The notes beneath the pieces are model-generated. The model did no database searches. It was not told the origin of the DNA and saw only the letters and a list, made by a program, of their open reading frames with translations. DNA of 64,000 nt, from assembly GCF_030816075.1 (NCBI RefSeq), contig NZ_JAUSXO010000001.1, positions 1,240,001-1,304,000 of the forward strand, in the 5' to 3' direction. Below are positions 45,462 to 54,412 of the stretch, one piece after another; position 1 is the first letter of the stretch; every line of letters begins with the position of its first letter. The DNA comes from Arthrobacter agilis (GTDB taxonomy: Bacteria; Actinomycetota; Actinomycetes; Actinomycetales; Micrococcaceae). The translations under genes and the position numbers were made by a program.

Positions 45462-47828
45462 TCAGCCTGTGCTGGATGGCGTTGTCTCGGTGTGAGCGAG
45501 TTCGACAACGTCTTGGCCCGGAAGATGCGTGCGGTTGCTGAGCCAGGTGTCGAAGTCCTTGACGGACAGAGGTCTGGACATGAAGTAGCCCTGAGCGATG
45601 TCGCATCCATAGTCGGTGAGGGCACGGTACGTCTTCGGGTCTTCGACCCCTTCGGCCGTCATTTCAAGGCCCAGGCTGTGGGCCAGGTCGATGGTTGACA
45701 CCACAAGAGCCGTGGCGCGCACATCGTCCATCATGGTGAGGATGAAGGACTTGTCGAGCTTCAGTTCATCGATCGGCAGCTCGCGCAGGTACGACAGCGA
45801 GCTGTACCCCTTGCCGAAGTCGTCCACCGCGATCCGGACACCCAGGTCGCGAAGAGCAGTCAGCGTCTGATGCGCCCGGGTGCGATCCGCTACGAGAGCG
45901 TCTTCTGTGATCTCGAGGACCAGCACGGACGGGTGTAGCCCGCGCGCCGAGGTCATGGACGCGATCTGTGCAGGGAGCCTGGAATCGATGATCGAGCTGG
46001 CGGGGAGATTGACCGCCACCGAGAGTGGCAGAGCCCCGTCCGCCCAGACAGAGGCCTGATCCAGGGCTTGAGTCAGTACCACGTCGGTCAGCGCCGGCAG
46101 GAGACCTGCTTCTTCGAACCGTTTAAGGAAGCGATCCGGCTGAAGCAGCCCCAGGGTTGGGTGCTCCCACCGGACCAGGGCCTCCACACCCCGGACATCT
46201 CCTGTCACGAGGTCGACCTTGGGTTGGAAGTGAAGGACGAGCTGATCGTGCACGAGTGCTTCATTGAGGACCTGCACGGTATGAAACTGGTGTGCTGTGA
46301 GCCCTGGTGCACCATCGGCGTAGACCGCGTGTCCGCTATGCGTGGATTTCGCGGAGTACATCGCCATATCGGCCTTGCGCAGCAACAGGGCGAGGTCCTG
46401 CCCTTGTTCCGGATAGCACGCAATGCCGATGCTCGCATTGATGTAGATCGTGATGCCCCCGAGGTCGTAGGGCTCAGCCAAAGCGACCCTGAGGTTGTTT
46501 GCCACGGCCTGCGCCTCTTCCTGCCCGCAGCTGTCGAGGTGGATCACGAATTCGTCCCCGCCCATCCGTGCAAGCAGGTCTGCGGGTCGTAGCTGTGCGG
46601 ACAGCCGTGCGGCAACCTGGACGAGGAGCACATCTCCGAGGTCGTGGCCGAGGCCGTCGTTGATCTCCTTGAACTTGTCCAGGTCCAGCAGCATCACCGC
46701 GCTGCGGCGTCGTCCGTCGGCTGACAGACGAGCGGGTACATCGGCGTAGAGCGCCCGCCTGTTGGGGAGGCCTGTGAGCTCATCAGTACGCGCCTGGCGC
46801 GTGGCGTGCGTCAGCTGCAGCCGCTGACGGAATACCAGCGGCAGCGCCGCGAAGGCCAGAGTCAGACTGGCGAGTACCACCGTGGGTAGACCGATCCGCT
46901 GCTGGGAAGCCAGGATCAAGACGCCCAACCCGGCAATTGTCGCCAGTGCTGGGACAGCCTGCGCCGGGAGCGAGACCCGTCGGCGGTTATCGCTTCCGGG
47001 ACGGCGGCCCTGAATGACGGCCCAGGCTGCGATCAGCGCCATGCCGGCGGCCCACCCGACATCCATCGGCATGCCTACAACATAGGAGTCGTTCAACTCC
47101 GCGAAGGCAAAAGCAATGTCAGCACCGGTAAAGGTGATCAATCCCAGAACAAGGAGGATCCAACCGTCACCGGTCGAGAATCCGGTAGTGGCCGTCATTC
47201 CGATGACAGTCGCCACCAGCAGAAGATCCATCAGCGGATAGCCTGCTCCGAGCACTGTTTCCAGGGTGCGGGGCCCGGTGAAATTCGATTCCAGGAAGGG
47301 TCCGAGAACGACGCCGAGTACGGCGGCCGCGCCAAGGGCGCCGATCGCGCTGTCCAGGACAATGGGCCATGTCATGGTGCGCAGCCGATTGCGGACGATG
47401 AAGGCAAGAGCCGACGACATCAGGAGATAGAACCCGAAATAGGCCACATCCGCGGGCGAGGGGAAAAGGATGTCGGCGCCTACCGCGGACTGCAGCACGT
47501 AACAGGTGGTCCCCACAGCCCAGCACGACAGGGCACCTGCGGAGAACAAGATGTCCCACCGCCGCCCGTTCACGCGGAACCCGGTCCACCAAGCCAGGCC
47601 GGTCGGAATCCATAGCGCCAGCAGGCCCAACACACCATCAACCATGGGGCTGAACTCGTCGGAGTCACGTAAGGCGACAGCAGCTGCGAACACGGCGAAA
47701 ACGATGACGAGGGTCCCGATCAGGAGCCAGGAGGTGCGGCTTACAATCGGGCGTGTGTCTGCACGAATCGAATGATGGTCCTGCAGGCCCGTTTCGGGTA
47801 TGCCCCTGCGTTGCGCGCCTGAAGGCAT
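45462..47828 (-). CDS. Membrane-bound GGDEF-EAL protein (cyclic-di-GMP turnover)
   Basis: 788 residues from ATG at 47828 (AAGGA six bases upstream; the frame is open to 47912). About nine membrane helices fill residues 30-330. A GGDEF domain follows with TDELTGLPNRRALY and an intact MGGDEF active site, then an EAL domain with GVEALVRWEHP, ITEDALV, VDDFGKGYSSL, LKLDKSFI and MTAEGVE. Both active sites look complete, so the protein could make and degrade cyclic-di-GMP. The helices probably sense a membrane or envelope signal. It is divergent from the SDR gene with the structured leader. Confidence 0.93.
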   Translation of the reverse strand: MPSGAQRRGIPETGLQDHHSIRADTRPIVSRTSWLLIGTLVIVFAVFAAAVALRDSDEFSPMVDGVLGLLALWIPTGLAWWTGFRVNGRRWDILFSAGALSCWAVGTTCYVLQSAVGADILFPSPADVAYFGFYLLMSSALAFIVRNRLRTMTWPIVLDSAIGALGAAAVLGVVLGPFLESNFTGPRTLETVLGAGYPLMDLLLVATVIGMTATTGFSTGDGWILLVLGLITFTGADIAFAFAELNDSYVVGMPMDVGWAAGMALIAAWAVIQGRRPGSDNRRRVSLPAQAVPALATIAGLGVLILASQQRIGLPTVVLASLTLAFAALPLVFRQRLQLTHATRQARTDELTGLPNRRALYADVPARLSADGRRRSAVMLLDLDKFKEINDGLGHDLGDVLLVQVAARLSAQLRPADLLARMGGDEFVIHLDSCGQEEAQAVANNLRVALAEPYDLGGITIYINASIGIACYPEQGQDLALLLRKADMAMYSAKSTHSGHAVYADGAPGLTAHQFHTVQVLNEALVHDQLVLHFQPKVDLVTGDVRGVEALVRWEHPTLGLLQPDRFLKRFEEAGLLPALTDVVLTQALDQASVWADGALPLSVAVNLPASSIIDSRLPAQIASMTSARGLHPSVLVLEITEDALVADRTRAHQTLTALRDLGVRIAVDDFGKGYSSLSYLRELPIDELKLDKSFILTMMDDVRATALVVSTIDLAHSLGLEMTAEGVEDPKTYRALTDYGCDIAQGYFMSRPLSVKDFDTWLSNRTHLPGQDVVELAHTETTPSSTG

Positions 47829-48016
47829 ATCGTCCTTGGCGACGTTCTCTGGTACCACTAGGACAAACCTTCCACGCCGAATCCTTTGGACCGGAGGAAT
47901 GTCCCAACCCAACCTCTAGTCTTCCTGACGAAGGTGATGTACAGCCCCAGTACTCATCGAGAAAATACGAAAGATTGGGACAGCGCCCGTCGTACGGCGA
48001 GCATTAGACGCTCCTA

Positions 48017-48087
48017 GCCGGGCTCTTCCCCGGCATCTTTCGTGAGCCCTTAATGGGCTGAGTCCGTGGAAGTGGGATCGCTTCCAC
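48017..48087 (+). promoter_or_regulatory. Leader with three consecutive hairpins
   Basis: GCCGGG-CTCTTC-CCCGGC (48017-48034), AGCCC-TTAAT-GGGCT (48045-48059) and GTGGAAG-TGGGATCG-CTTCCAC (48066-48087) stand in a row, the last one touching the GAGGAG ribosome-binding site of a short ORF. The layout resembles a translational switch or attenuator. No known riboswitch class recognised. Confidence 0.5.
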
Positions 48088-48099
48088 GAGGAGTAAGCA

Positions 48100-48204
48100 A
48101 TGGTGGTGCGGGCAGGATGCGGGCCGAAACACGTTCTTCATCGACGGTGCGTTAGCCTCAGGCGATGGACCCGGCAACGTACCTCAATGATCTCTTCAGC
48201 CTGA
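48100..48204 (+). CDS. Possible 34-residue leader ORF overlapping the SDR start
   Basis: ATG at 48100 with GAGGAG six bases upstream, a better start signal than that of the SDR gene. It encodes a basic peptide (VVRAGCGPKHVLHRRCVSLR) and ends 40 bases inside the SDR gene in another frame. Translation could control SDR expression. Confidence 0.35.
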   Translation: MVVRAGCGPKHVLHRRCVSLRRWTRQRTSMISSA

Positions 48205-48932
48205 AAGGGCGCGTGGCGCTCGTTACAGGGGGAAGTTCGGGTATTGGTCGGGCCATCGCACTAGCGCTCAGTGGAGCAGGCGCACGCGTGCTCGTCGCGG
48301 CGCGAACGGCCGCTACGATCGAGGCGACTCTTGAGGGGATGCGCGAGGCAGGCGGGTTCGGTGACGGCATCATCGCGGATCTTTCAACTCGCGATGGAAC
48401 CCATGCACTGGCCGATGCGGCCGGCGACGTCGACATCTTGGTGAACTCGGCCGGCATCAACCTCCGCCCTCCGATGTCCGACCTCGATGAGGCCACCTGG
48501 GACCTGACGATGCGAGTAAACCTGGAAGCGCCGTTCATTCTTGGTCAGCGTTTAGCGCCCGGTATGGCACAACGCGGTTTCGGGCGAATCATCCACATAA
48601 GTTCACAGCAAGCGCACCGACCATTTGCTGCAAGTGGTGCCTACGGGGTGTCCAAAGCAGCGCTGGAGGCGCTGGCCCGATCACAATCCGAAGCGTGGGC
48701 ATCGGATGGGGTGACAGCGAACGTACTGGTGCCAGGCTTCGTGCAGACCCCGCTGAATCAGCGCCTCAGCTCGGACCCGGCAACCGTCCGCTCGCTAGCG
48801 GCACGGACACTCATCGGGCGAAACGGTGCAGCAGAAGACTTCGCCGGCGCAGCTGTATTTCTGGCTAGCGCCGCGTCAGCGTACGTTGTCGGACAGTCAC
48901 TCGCCGTCGACGGCGGGTTCTCGGTTCACTGA
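48165..48932 (+). CDS. SDR-family oxidoreductase, gluconate 5-dehydrogenase-like
   Basis: 255 residues. FSLKGRVALVTGGSSGIGRA (NAD(P) motif), NSAGINLRPPMSDLDEATWD, and the catalytic HISSQQAHRPFAASGAYGVS-K. The C terminus SAYVVGQSLAVDGGFSVH is complete. Closest in style to Gno/Ga5DH and 3-oxoacyl reductase-like SDRs of sugar or polyol metabolism; substrate not known. ATG at 48165 has no good ribosome-binding site, which makes the upstream short ORF more interesting. Confidence 0.86.
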   Translation: MDPATYLNDLFSLKGRVALVTGGSSGIGRAIALALSGAGARVLVAARTAATIEATLEGMREAGGFGDGIIADLSTRDGTHALADAAGDVDILVNSAGINLRPPMSDLDEATWDLTMRVNLEAPFILGQRLAPGMAQRGFGRIIHISSQQAHRPFAASGAYGVSKAALEALARSQSEAWASDGVTANVLVPGFVQTPLNQRLSSDPATVRSLAARTLIGRNGAAEDFAGAAVFLASAASAYVVGQSLAVDGGFSVH

Positions 48933-49010
48933 TCCCGGTGAGGGTGATGGTTGAGGTGGACGCTGCATTCCTGTTGCTCACCGTGACCCGTCGCAGGAAA
49001 TCCTCGCTCG

Positions 49011-49208
49011 ATGCTTCGTGTCACCCCGTCGACGGATCGGCCTACGGCTCTTCTGGCTTCTGTCGCAAGGGTTATAAGCCACGGGACTGCAACCGTTGCC
49101 ATACCTCTGTGTCTTGTCGCGGTAGTGGTCACGGTCTTGAGGACTGTTCTCCGCTTTACTGCCCACAGTGCGCAAGCCGATCGGTATGCGGGACGGTCGA
49201 ACCGATGA
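49011..49208 (+). CDS. Possible small membrane protein
   Basis: 65 residues with one hydrophobic helix (GTATVAIPLCLVAVVVTVLR) and a basic end. AGGAAA lies rather far upstream. The only candidate in the 340 bases between the SDR and DHFR-like genes. Confidence 0.28.
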   Translation: MLRVTPSTDRPTALLASVARVISHGTATVAIPLCLVAVVVTVLRTVLRFTAHSAQADRYAGRSNR

Positions 49209-49272
49209 GATCGGCCTCCTGAGCCCGTCTAAATGATCGAAGGCGATACCTGACGAAAAGGGAACATCGACA

Positions 49273-49893
49273 ATGAAACTGACGAGCATGACGCAAGTGA
49301 CCGTCGATGGAGTGATGCAAGGAAACGGGCACGCAACCGATGAGGAACGCAGGGACGGATTCGTCCGCGGCGGATGGGCCATGGGGAGGTTCGACGACGG
49401 AACCGGGGTGTTCATCACCGAGGCTTACCAGCGGGCCGACGCGTTTCTGTTCGGACGTAGGACATACGAGATGTTTGCCGACACTTGGGGAACGATCGAG
49501 GAAATGCGCGACCACCCCATCGGAGTGGCCTTGAATAGGGCGCCAAAGTACGTCGCATCGACCACTCTTTCCGACGTCCACTGGGAAAACACGACTCTCC
49601 TCTCCGACGATCTGCTGGCGGTCGTCCGGGGGCTGAAGGCTGAGCCGGGAGGTGAACTGCAGGTGCACGGGAGCGGCGCTTTGATCCGATGGTTGCTACG
49701 GAACGACCTTCTCGATGAGGTCACTTTGCTTGTCGTTCCGGTCATCCTCGGTCAGGGCGTACGTCTGTTTCCCGAAGACGGCCCGGATGTCGCGCTCGAA
49801 CTGGTCGAATCACGATCCGATTCGAAGGGCGTTGCGATCCAGGTCTATCGACCCGCTGGCCGGCCGCAGTATGCGCCGAACTTCGCTTCCTGA
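49273..49893 (+). CDS. Dihydrofolate reductase-family protein (RibD C-terminal domain)
   Basis: 206 residues, AAAAGGGA upstream. KLTSMTQVTVDGVMQGNG at the start, LFGRRTYEMFADTW, and VHGSGALIRWLLRNDLLDEV with PVILGQGVRLFPE are the standard motifs of the RibD_C/DHFR-like family. These reductases use NADPH; the substrate of stand-alone members is generally unknown. Single gene. Confidence 0.9.
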   Translation: MKLTSMTQVTVDGVMQGNGHATDEERRDGFVRGGWAMGRFDDGTGVFITEAYQRADAFLFGRRTYEMFADTWGTIEEMRDHPIGVALNRAPKYVASTTLSDVHWENTTLLSDDLLAVVRGLKAEPGGELQVHGSGALIRWLLRNDLLDEVTLLVVPVILGQGVRLFPEDGPDVALELVESRSDSKGVAIQVYRPAGRPQYAPNFAS

Positions 49894-50079
49894 CAGCGAG
49901 AAGGCCCTCGATCACGAACCAGGTTGAGCGAGCGGTCCCACTCAGCCTTCCGATACAACAGATCCCTCGTCCGCCCCTCGGCCCCGCCCCGATGAGGTAT
50001 CGCTGGGTGGATCGGACGGGTTGGATGTTGTGGTGGTTTCCTCCTGCTGTGCCAGCGTCGTCACGCTTAGGGTGGGCGG

Positions 50080-51162
50080 ATGGACGAGGGAGCTGATTCG
50101 CTGCTGATAGGACCTCGTGGACGACGCCTGTGCCTGGAACTGGTGATGGAGGTCGATCCGTCGATCCGGTCCGCCGCGTTCTGGCTCGCCCACGATCTGG
50201 ATCCCGGCAAGGGCACCTCCCGGGTGCTGATCACTGCTACCTCCGATGAGGGCGGTGACCGGTCACCGAGACCGTCCCTGACGGACCTCATCACGAACCT
50301 GGCCTCGCTCGATGTGACACGGATCGGTGGTGGTGTCATCGACCGGGCGTTGGCCTCAGCGGTCGACACGTCCCGGCCCTGGCAGGAGCCGGACGGGGAG
50401 GACGTCCTCGCAGCGCTTCCCGAGGTGAAGGCCGCCCTTACTCCGATCGCCCAGTACGTGCTGACAGCGTCCCCCACGCAGTGGTGGACGCAGGACCGGC
50501 GGATCCAGCAGTGGGCCATGGATTGGCGGCCGGCAGATGATCCCGCACCCCTGCCCAGGGACCCGGCGCGAGCCCTTTCCACGTGGGCCCGCGACTCCCG
50601 CGCCGAGGAGGTCCGGGCAGAGAAGGAACGACCCCGGGACCCTCGCGCCAACTGGTCGGGGACGTGGTGGTCCTTCCCGCACGGAACCCTGCAAACGATC
50701 GGACAGGTACCCCTGGGACTGAACCTCATCGAGGACTCCTTCGGGGAGGAACACGCCACGGTGATCCCCTTGCGCGGAGCCGGCCGCACCTACGAGATCC
50801 GTACCGCCGACGATTGGGTGTCCCTGTGCCGCGAGCACCCACTGGAGGTCACGGCATCCCGGCGCCATGACTGGTTCCGGTGTACCGGCCACGACGGCCG
50901 ATGGGTCGTCCCGGACTGGGAGAAGGTTGCGGAGCGGTGGGACGCTGTGCACCTGACCGCTCTGGCCTACCTCACTGCCGCCAATCGGGCACTGCTGGTC
51001 GACGCCGACATCTACACGGTCCTCGCCGGGTGGAATCCTGATACGACGATGTGGCTGACCGACGCCGCACGCGAGTGGGAGGGCCCCCGCCAGCACTGGC
51101 AACGCTCTACCTATCAGGGAATCTGGGCCACGACTCCAGATGATCCGCTAATTCACTCCTAG
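50080..51162 (+). CDS. Conserved-looking protein of unknown function
   Basis: 360 residues. Soluble, Trp-rich, no membrane segment or signal. Segments include SIRSAAFWLAHDLDPGKGTS, SPTQWWTQDRRIQQWAMDWR, and RTYEIRTADDWVSLCREHPL, VTASRRHDWFRCTGHDGRWV. I recognise no domain. It is one of the longest intact genes of the right half, with GC-rich third positions throughout. TTAGGGT just upstream of ATG may be a -10 for leaderless mRNA. Confidence 0.75.
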   Translation: MDEGADSLLIGPRGRRLCLELVMEVDPSIRSAAFWLAHDLDPGKGTSRVLITATSDEGGDRSPRPSLTDLITNLASLDVTRIGGGVIDRALASAVDTSRPWQEPDGEDVLAALPEVKAALTPIAQYVLTASPTQWWTQDRRIQQWAMDWRPADDPAPLPRDPARALSTWARDSRAEEVRAEKERPRDPRANWSGTWWSFPHGTLQTIGQVPLGLNLIEDSFGEEHATVIPLRGAGRTYEIRTADDWVSLCREHPLEVTASRRHDWFRCTGHDGRWVVPDWEKVAERWDAVHLTALAYLTAANRALLVDADIYTVLAGWNPDTTMWLTDAAREWEGPRQHWQRSTYQGIWATTPDDPLIHS

Positions 51163-51218
51163 GCGCGTGACGGAGCCTTCGTCTCGAAGCTCACATAGAA
51201 GCCACGCTGCTGCGTCGA

Positions 51219-51701
51219 TTAGATGTCCCGGCTGTAGTGGTCGAGGCCGTCCCTGGATGCACAGGAAGTGAAGCCACGGTGGGCCAGGATTCGAGCGGAC
51301 GCGACATTGCCCGGGTCCACACGAGCGATCAACGTCCTCACGCCGAATAACTCAGGGATCAGGATGATGGCTTCGTCGACCATTGCGCCGGCAACACCTT
51401 TGCCCCAGTGCTCCGGGGATACCCAGTAGCCGATTTATACGCCACTTTCCTTGCGGGTCGAAACGACCAGCCCTACCGGCCCATTGGCGTTCTCAGCAAT
51501 GAACCAACGAGTCGCCCCGTGACGGTCCAGAGGCAAGAGCTCAAGAGCAGCACTGACACGGCTGTTGATCAGACGCTCCTGCCACGGTTGCCCATTATCG
51601 ACAAGACGCGTCACCCGATCATCGCCGGCCATACCGGCGAAGAAGGACCTCTCCGTGGCCTGAAAAGGGCGAAGGGCGATCATGGCATGGGCGTTCACCA
51701 C
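51219..51701 (-). pseudogene. GNAT acetyltransferase interrupted by an in-frame TAA
   Basis: The first part (IALRPFQATERSFFAGMAGD, GATRWFIAENANGPVGLVVS) ends at TAA 51435-51437. The same frame goes straight on with IGYWVSPEHWGKGVAGAMVD and IARVDPGNVASARILAHRGF, the acetyl-CoA-binding core and C terminus of a RimJ-like GNAT. A TAC-to-TAA change (GVY-IGYW) explains it fully. Without the second part the enzyme lacks its cofactor site, so the gene is dead unless the stop is read through. Confidence 0.85.
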
Positions 51702-51754
51702 GCAAGACTTTCATGTGGCCGGCGGTGGTACATCCACCGCCCGCAGGAGATCCT

Positions 51755-52300
51755 TCACTGTGCGCGTCCATGGGTGGTGGTGCGATGTCTGGTGATCCTG
51801 AAGCGGACGATGCGTTGCATCATGACGGGGTATGCGTGAAGAATCACCCCGACGAGCAGTATCTGCCCAGCTCCTTTGGGATGTGTCGTGGCCGCGGCGA
51901 TGCTGACCAGCAGCGCGGTAGCGGCGAAGCCAAGACAGTGGCCGGTCTCGGACTGCTCGGTCCCTCGGAGGAAGCGAGCTCTCCGGGATTCTCCTTCCTC
52001 CGCCAGACGCATCTGGCTGATGACACGGTTCCAGCCGGCCACGTCGAGAAGCCTACGGAGTGCCTCCGCGCCGAACAGTGTGTACATCCTCGGCTCGCAG
52101 GTTCTGACCCGGTAGCGGGAACGGGCGACATCGACCAGGGCCGGACCTGACAGCAGTGCCATGAACAGGAAGGCACCCTGCACGACGATCGCGTAGACGA
52201 CGTGATCGGGTCCGATGGCGAACCAGCCGGCGACCGCCATTCCGAGACCGACCAGCAGACCCGCAGTCACCGGGCCAGACGGTCCGCTCAGTGCTGCCAC
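51755..52300 (-). CDS. Integral membrane protein, CrtO-like small acyltransferase pattern
   Basis: 181 residues. Helices near 10-30 ([20 protein letters not shown]), 35-55, and 125-160 ([20 protein letters not shown]). The middle [20 protein letters not shown] and the end [15 protein letters not shown] recall the glycosyl-4,4'-diaponeurosporenoate acyltransferase-like family, in which a similar N-x-YP-x-x-QR-x-NR end occurs. The resemblance is weak and function unknown. GTG start at 52300. Confidence 0.6.
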   Translation of the reverse strand: MAALSGPSGPVTAGLLVGLGMAVAGWFAIGPDHVVYAIVVQGAFLFMALLSGPALVDVARSRYRVRTCEPRMYTLFGAEALRRLLDVAGWNRVISQMRLAEEGESRRARFLRGTEQSETGHCLGFAATALLVSIAAATTHPKGAGQILLVGVILHAYPVMMQRIVRFRITRHRTTTHGRAQ

Positions 52301-52375
52301 CCCCGATCACCCCGCTCCCGTGCGAGCAGCGCGATTGGCGGCCGCGGTCGACCGGAAAAGGACCACGGTCTGCGC

Positions 52376-52559
52376 GATGAGCAGCTCTACGACCAGCAGG
52401 GCAACGTGCCCGTGGGCACCATCCCGCTGCTGATGCTCGACATGTGGGAGCACGCCTTCTACCTGGACTACGTCAACGTGAAGCCCGACTACGTGAAGGC
52501 CTGGTGGAACCTCGTGAACTGGGCGGACGTCCAGACCCGGTTCCAGGCCGCGAAGGCGG
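52376..52559 (+). pseudogene. 3' fragment of Fe/Mn superoxide dismutase gene
   Basis: Reads [58 protein letters not shown]: the C-terminal third of SodA with two of the metal ligands (Asp, His of DMWEHAFY). No start, no N-terminal two thirds, no proper stop. The ends are sharp, which points to deletion or recombination rather than slow decay. Confidence 0.9.
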
Positions 52560-52839
52560 TGAGAGGTCCGGCCTGTCCGCCGGCCAGGAGCTGTACGCTC
52601 ACCGCGGCGATGATTCCGATGCCCGCGACGAGCCTCATCTTCCTCAGCGTTGGGAGGGCGGCCTTGTGTCCGGCGATCCATGCTTCGTCGGATGCTTGTG
52701 TGTGCCTGGTGCGGATCCCTGCTGCAGCGTTCCGGCCAATCAGCCCGTCAGCTGCTTGGCGCGTGACGAACAGACAGACAGCCGGCAGGAGGATCACTGT
52801 GAGGAGCAGGATCGCGAGAGCGACGGACGTTTCAGACAT
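52489..52839 (-). CDS. SdpI-family membrane protein with a chimeric C terminus
   Basis: 116 residues. [20 protein letters not shown] (helix), [34 protein letters not shown] is the SdpI signature, then a second helix ([20 protein letters not shown]). After residue 93 the frame crosses a junction near 52560 and the last 23 residues are antisense to the sodA fragment, so the original C terminus is lost. SdpI proteins give immunity to a secreted toxin or sense it in the membrane; the role here is unknown. Confidence 0.72.
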   Translation of the reverse strand: MSETSVALAILLLTVILLPAVCLFVTRQAADGLIGRNAAAGIRTRHTQASDEAWIAGHKAALPTLRKMRLVAGIGIIAAVSVQLLAGGQAGPLTAFAAWNRVWTSAQFTRFHQAFT

Positions 52840-52866
52840 AATGCACCACGAGGGGAACGAACCCGC

Positions 52867-53031
52867 TCACCGGGACGCGAGGTCGTCCCGGCGCAGCGAG
52901 AGGATCGCCCACGCGACGAGGGCAAACACAGCGCCCAGAATGCCCTGAACCGGAGCGTCGCATTTTGAAACGCATTCTCGTCGTGATGCGTGCTGTTGCC
53001 CTTGCCGTTGCCCGTTCGTCCCCATTGTCAT
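52867..53031 (-). CDS. Possible small single-helix membrane protein
   Basis: 54 residues from ATG at 53031: a polar, Gln/Arg-rich start, then [20 protein letters not shown]. Weak GAGG close to the start. Unknown function. Confidence 0.35.
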   Translation of the reverse strand: MTMGTNGQRQGQQHASRRECVSKCDAPVQGILGAVFALVAWAILSLRRDDLASR

Positions 53032-53282
53032 GCCCTCGAGTCTAACCAGAGCCGTCTGCAAGCCTGCCCTGAAAGCGCCCCCTTCGGCGGAACAGCCAGT
53101 GGAATTGAAGGGGTGTAGTGCGGCCTGCGGGCCATTGTTCCCTATGCTCCAGGGGCGGATCTTCTTTCGGGCGCTTCTTGTGGTGCCCGCTCAGGTCATG
53201 GCGTGCACGCGGCCGCACCCCGGTCAATTCCTGCGAGCGGCTAGTTGCCCTGATCTGCAGAAAGGAGTTGTACGCTCACGGC

Positions 53283-53864
53283 ATGAGCAGACTCGTTGTT
53301 TCAGTTCTTGCCTCACTCGACGGCTACTTTCAGGGCCCCGGCGGCGATCTAACGGTGATGCCTTTCGAGGACGCGTTCAACACGCACAATCTGGAGCTCC
53401 TGAGCACTGCGGGCACCCTCGTGTATGGGAGTACTTGGTTCCCCGAGAACTGGGATTTCTGGTCCAGGGTTGCGGCTGATTCATCTGCGAGCAGACGGGA
53501 ACACGACATCGCGCATTTCGTCACCACGCTGCCATCTGTTGTCATCAGCGATTCCATGGCGGCGGATCCTCAGGCGCCGTGGGCGCGGACTGCCCGGATC
53601 GTCCCTAGATCCGCGGCGCCGGCAGAGATCACCCGACTCAAAGAGGAAGGCAATGGTGACGTGCTGATGTTCGGCAGTGCAACGACCTGGAATCCACTGC
53701 TCGAGCTAGGGCTGGTTGATGAGCTCATCGTTCTGGTCGGTTCCGCTCTCCTTGGAGAGGGAAACAAGCTCTACGCTGGCTCTCGTACCGGCCTGCGGCT
53801 GGCCGGCGCGAGTGTCTTGCCGGGGTCAGAGCTCGTGAAGCTTCGCTACCTCACCACCGGCTAA
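53283..53864 (+). CDS. Dihydrofolate reductase-family protein (second copy)
   Basis: 193 residues from ATG at 53283. SRLVVSVLASLDGYFQGPGG, LVYGSTWFPENWDFW, GDVLMFGSATTWNPLLELGL and DELIVLVGSALLGEGNKLYA follow the RibD_C/DHFR-like scheme. Only moderately similar to the protein at 49273, so it is not a recent duplicate. AAAGGAG lies 11 or more bases upstream, a long spacing. Confidence 0.88.
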   Translation: MSRLVVSVLASLDGYFQGPGGDLTVMPFEDAFNTHNLELLSTAGTLVYGSTWFPENWDFWSRVAADSSASRREHDIAHFVTTLPSVVISDSMAADPQAPWARTARIVPRSAAPAEITRLKEEGNGDVLMFGSATTWNPLLELGLVDELIVLVGSALLGEGNKLYAGSRTGLRLAGASVLPGSELVKLRYLTTG

Positions 53865-54008
53865 CGGTCTTTCCAGTTTTCAGGTCGCTTTGCTTTCACC
53901 GATCGCCGGTCCTTGCTGATGGCGATCGAGGGTCGCTCGGCTCGTGCCCAAGGGGCACTATTGCTTTTCGAGACATCGATTCGGGTGGCACACGGTGTTT
54001 GCCAACGG

Positions 54009-54045
54009 TTCTTGACTGATCGTTCTAGAACAGTCATTCTTGAAC
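54009..54045 (+). promoter_or_regulatory. Three 14-bp-spaced operator-like units in front of the short tetR
   Basis: TTCTTGAC (54009), TTCTAGAAC (54023) and TTCTTGAAC (54037) start exactly 14 bases apart. TTGACT at 54012-54017 could be -35 and CATTCT at 54035 the -10, which puts the transcript start at the ATG (54047). The units would then overlap the promoter, as expected for self-repression. Confidence 0.6.
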
Positions 54046-54046
54046 T

Positions 54047-54412
54047 ATGGGCCGCCCTAGAGAGTTCGATATCGAATCCGCTGTTACCGCGGCGACGAAG
54101 CTGTTCGTTGATGAGGGGTACGAGGGCTGCTCGATGGATCGGCTCGTGCAGGCCACCGGTGTACACCGGGGAAGCTTGTACGCGACCTTCGGCAGCAAGC
54201 GGGGCATCTTCGTCGAGTGCCTGCGCGCGTCCATCGTGCAAGGTGCAGACCGATCCGAACTCCTCTTGGTCGCGCTAGGCGAACTGGCAGCACGAGACGA
54301 AGAAGTGCGAACCCTCTGCGCCCAAGCCCTCACGGTCTGGGGCGAGGACGCGGCCCAGGAACTCGGAAGACGATTGCTGGCGCGGGCCGGCCTGAACGAA
54401 GGATCTCCATGA
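54047..54412 (+). CDS. TetR-family regulator, short form
   Basis: 121 residues, about 70 fewer than usual. The DNA-binding head is complete (RPREFDIESAVTAATKLFVD, SMDRLVQATGVHRGSLYATF); the ligand domain is cut after a few helices and ends GRRLLARAGLNEGSP. It may have lost its C terminus yet still dimerise. The stop overlaps the next start as ATGA. The adjacent repeated operator suggests it still binds DNA. Confidence 0.85.
   Translation: MGRPREFDIESAVTAATKLFVDEGYEGCSMDRLVQATGVHRGSLYATFGSKRGIFVECLRASIVQGADRSELLLVALGELAARDEEVRTLCAQALTVWGEDAAQELGRRLLARAGLNEGSP

Noticed and set aside
45176..45541. 121-codon plus-strand open frame
   Set aside because: Ser/Arg-rich, no ribosome-binding site, overlaps the GGDEF-EAL gene end.
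52587..53290. Similar 20-base strings at about 52587 and 53267
   Set aside because: 18 of 20 matches is within what chance can give over 64 kb.
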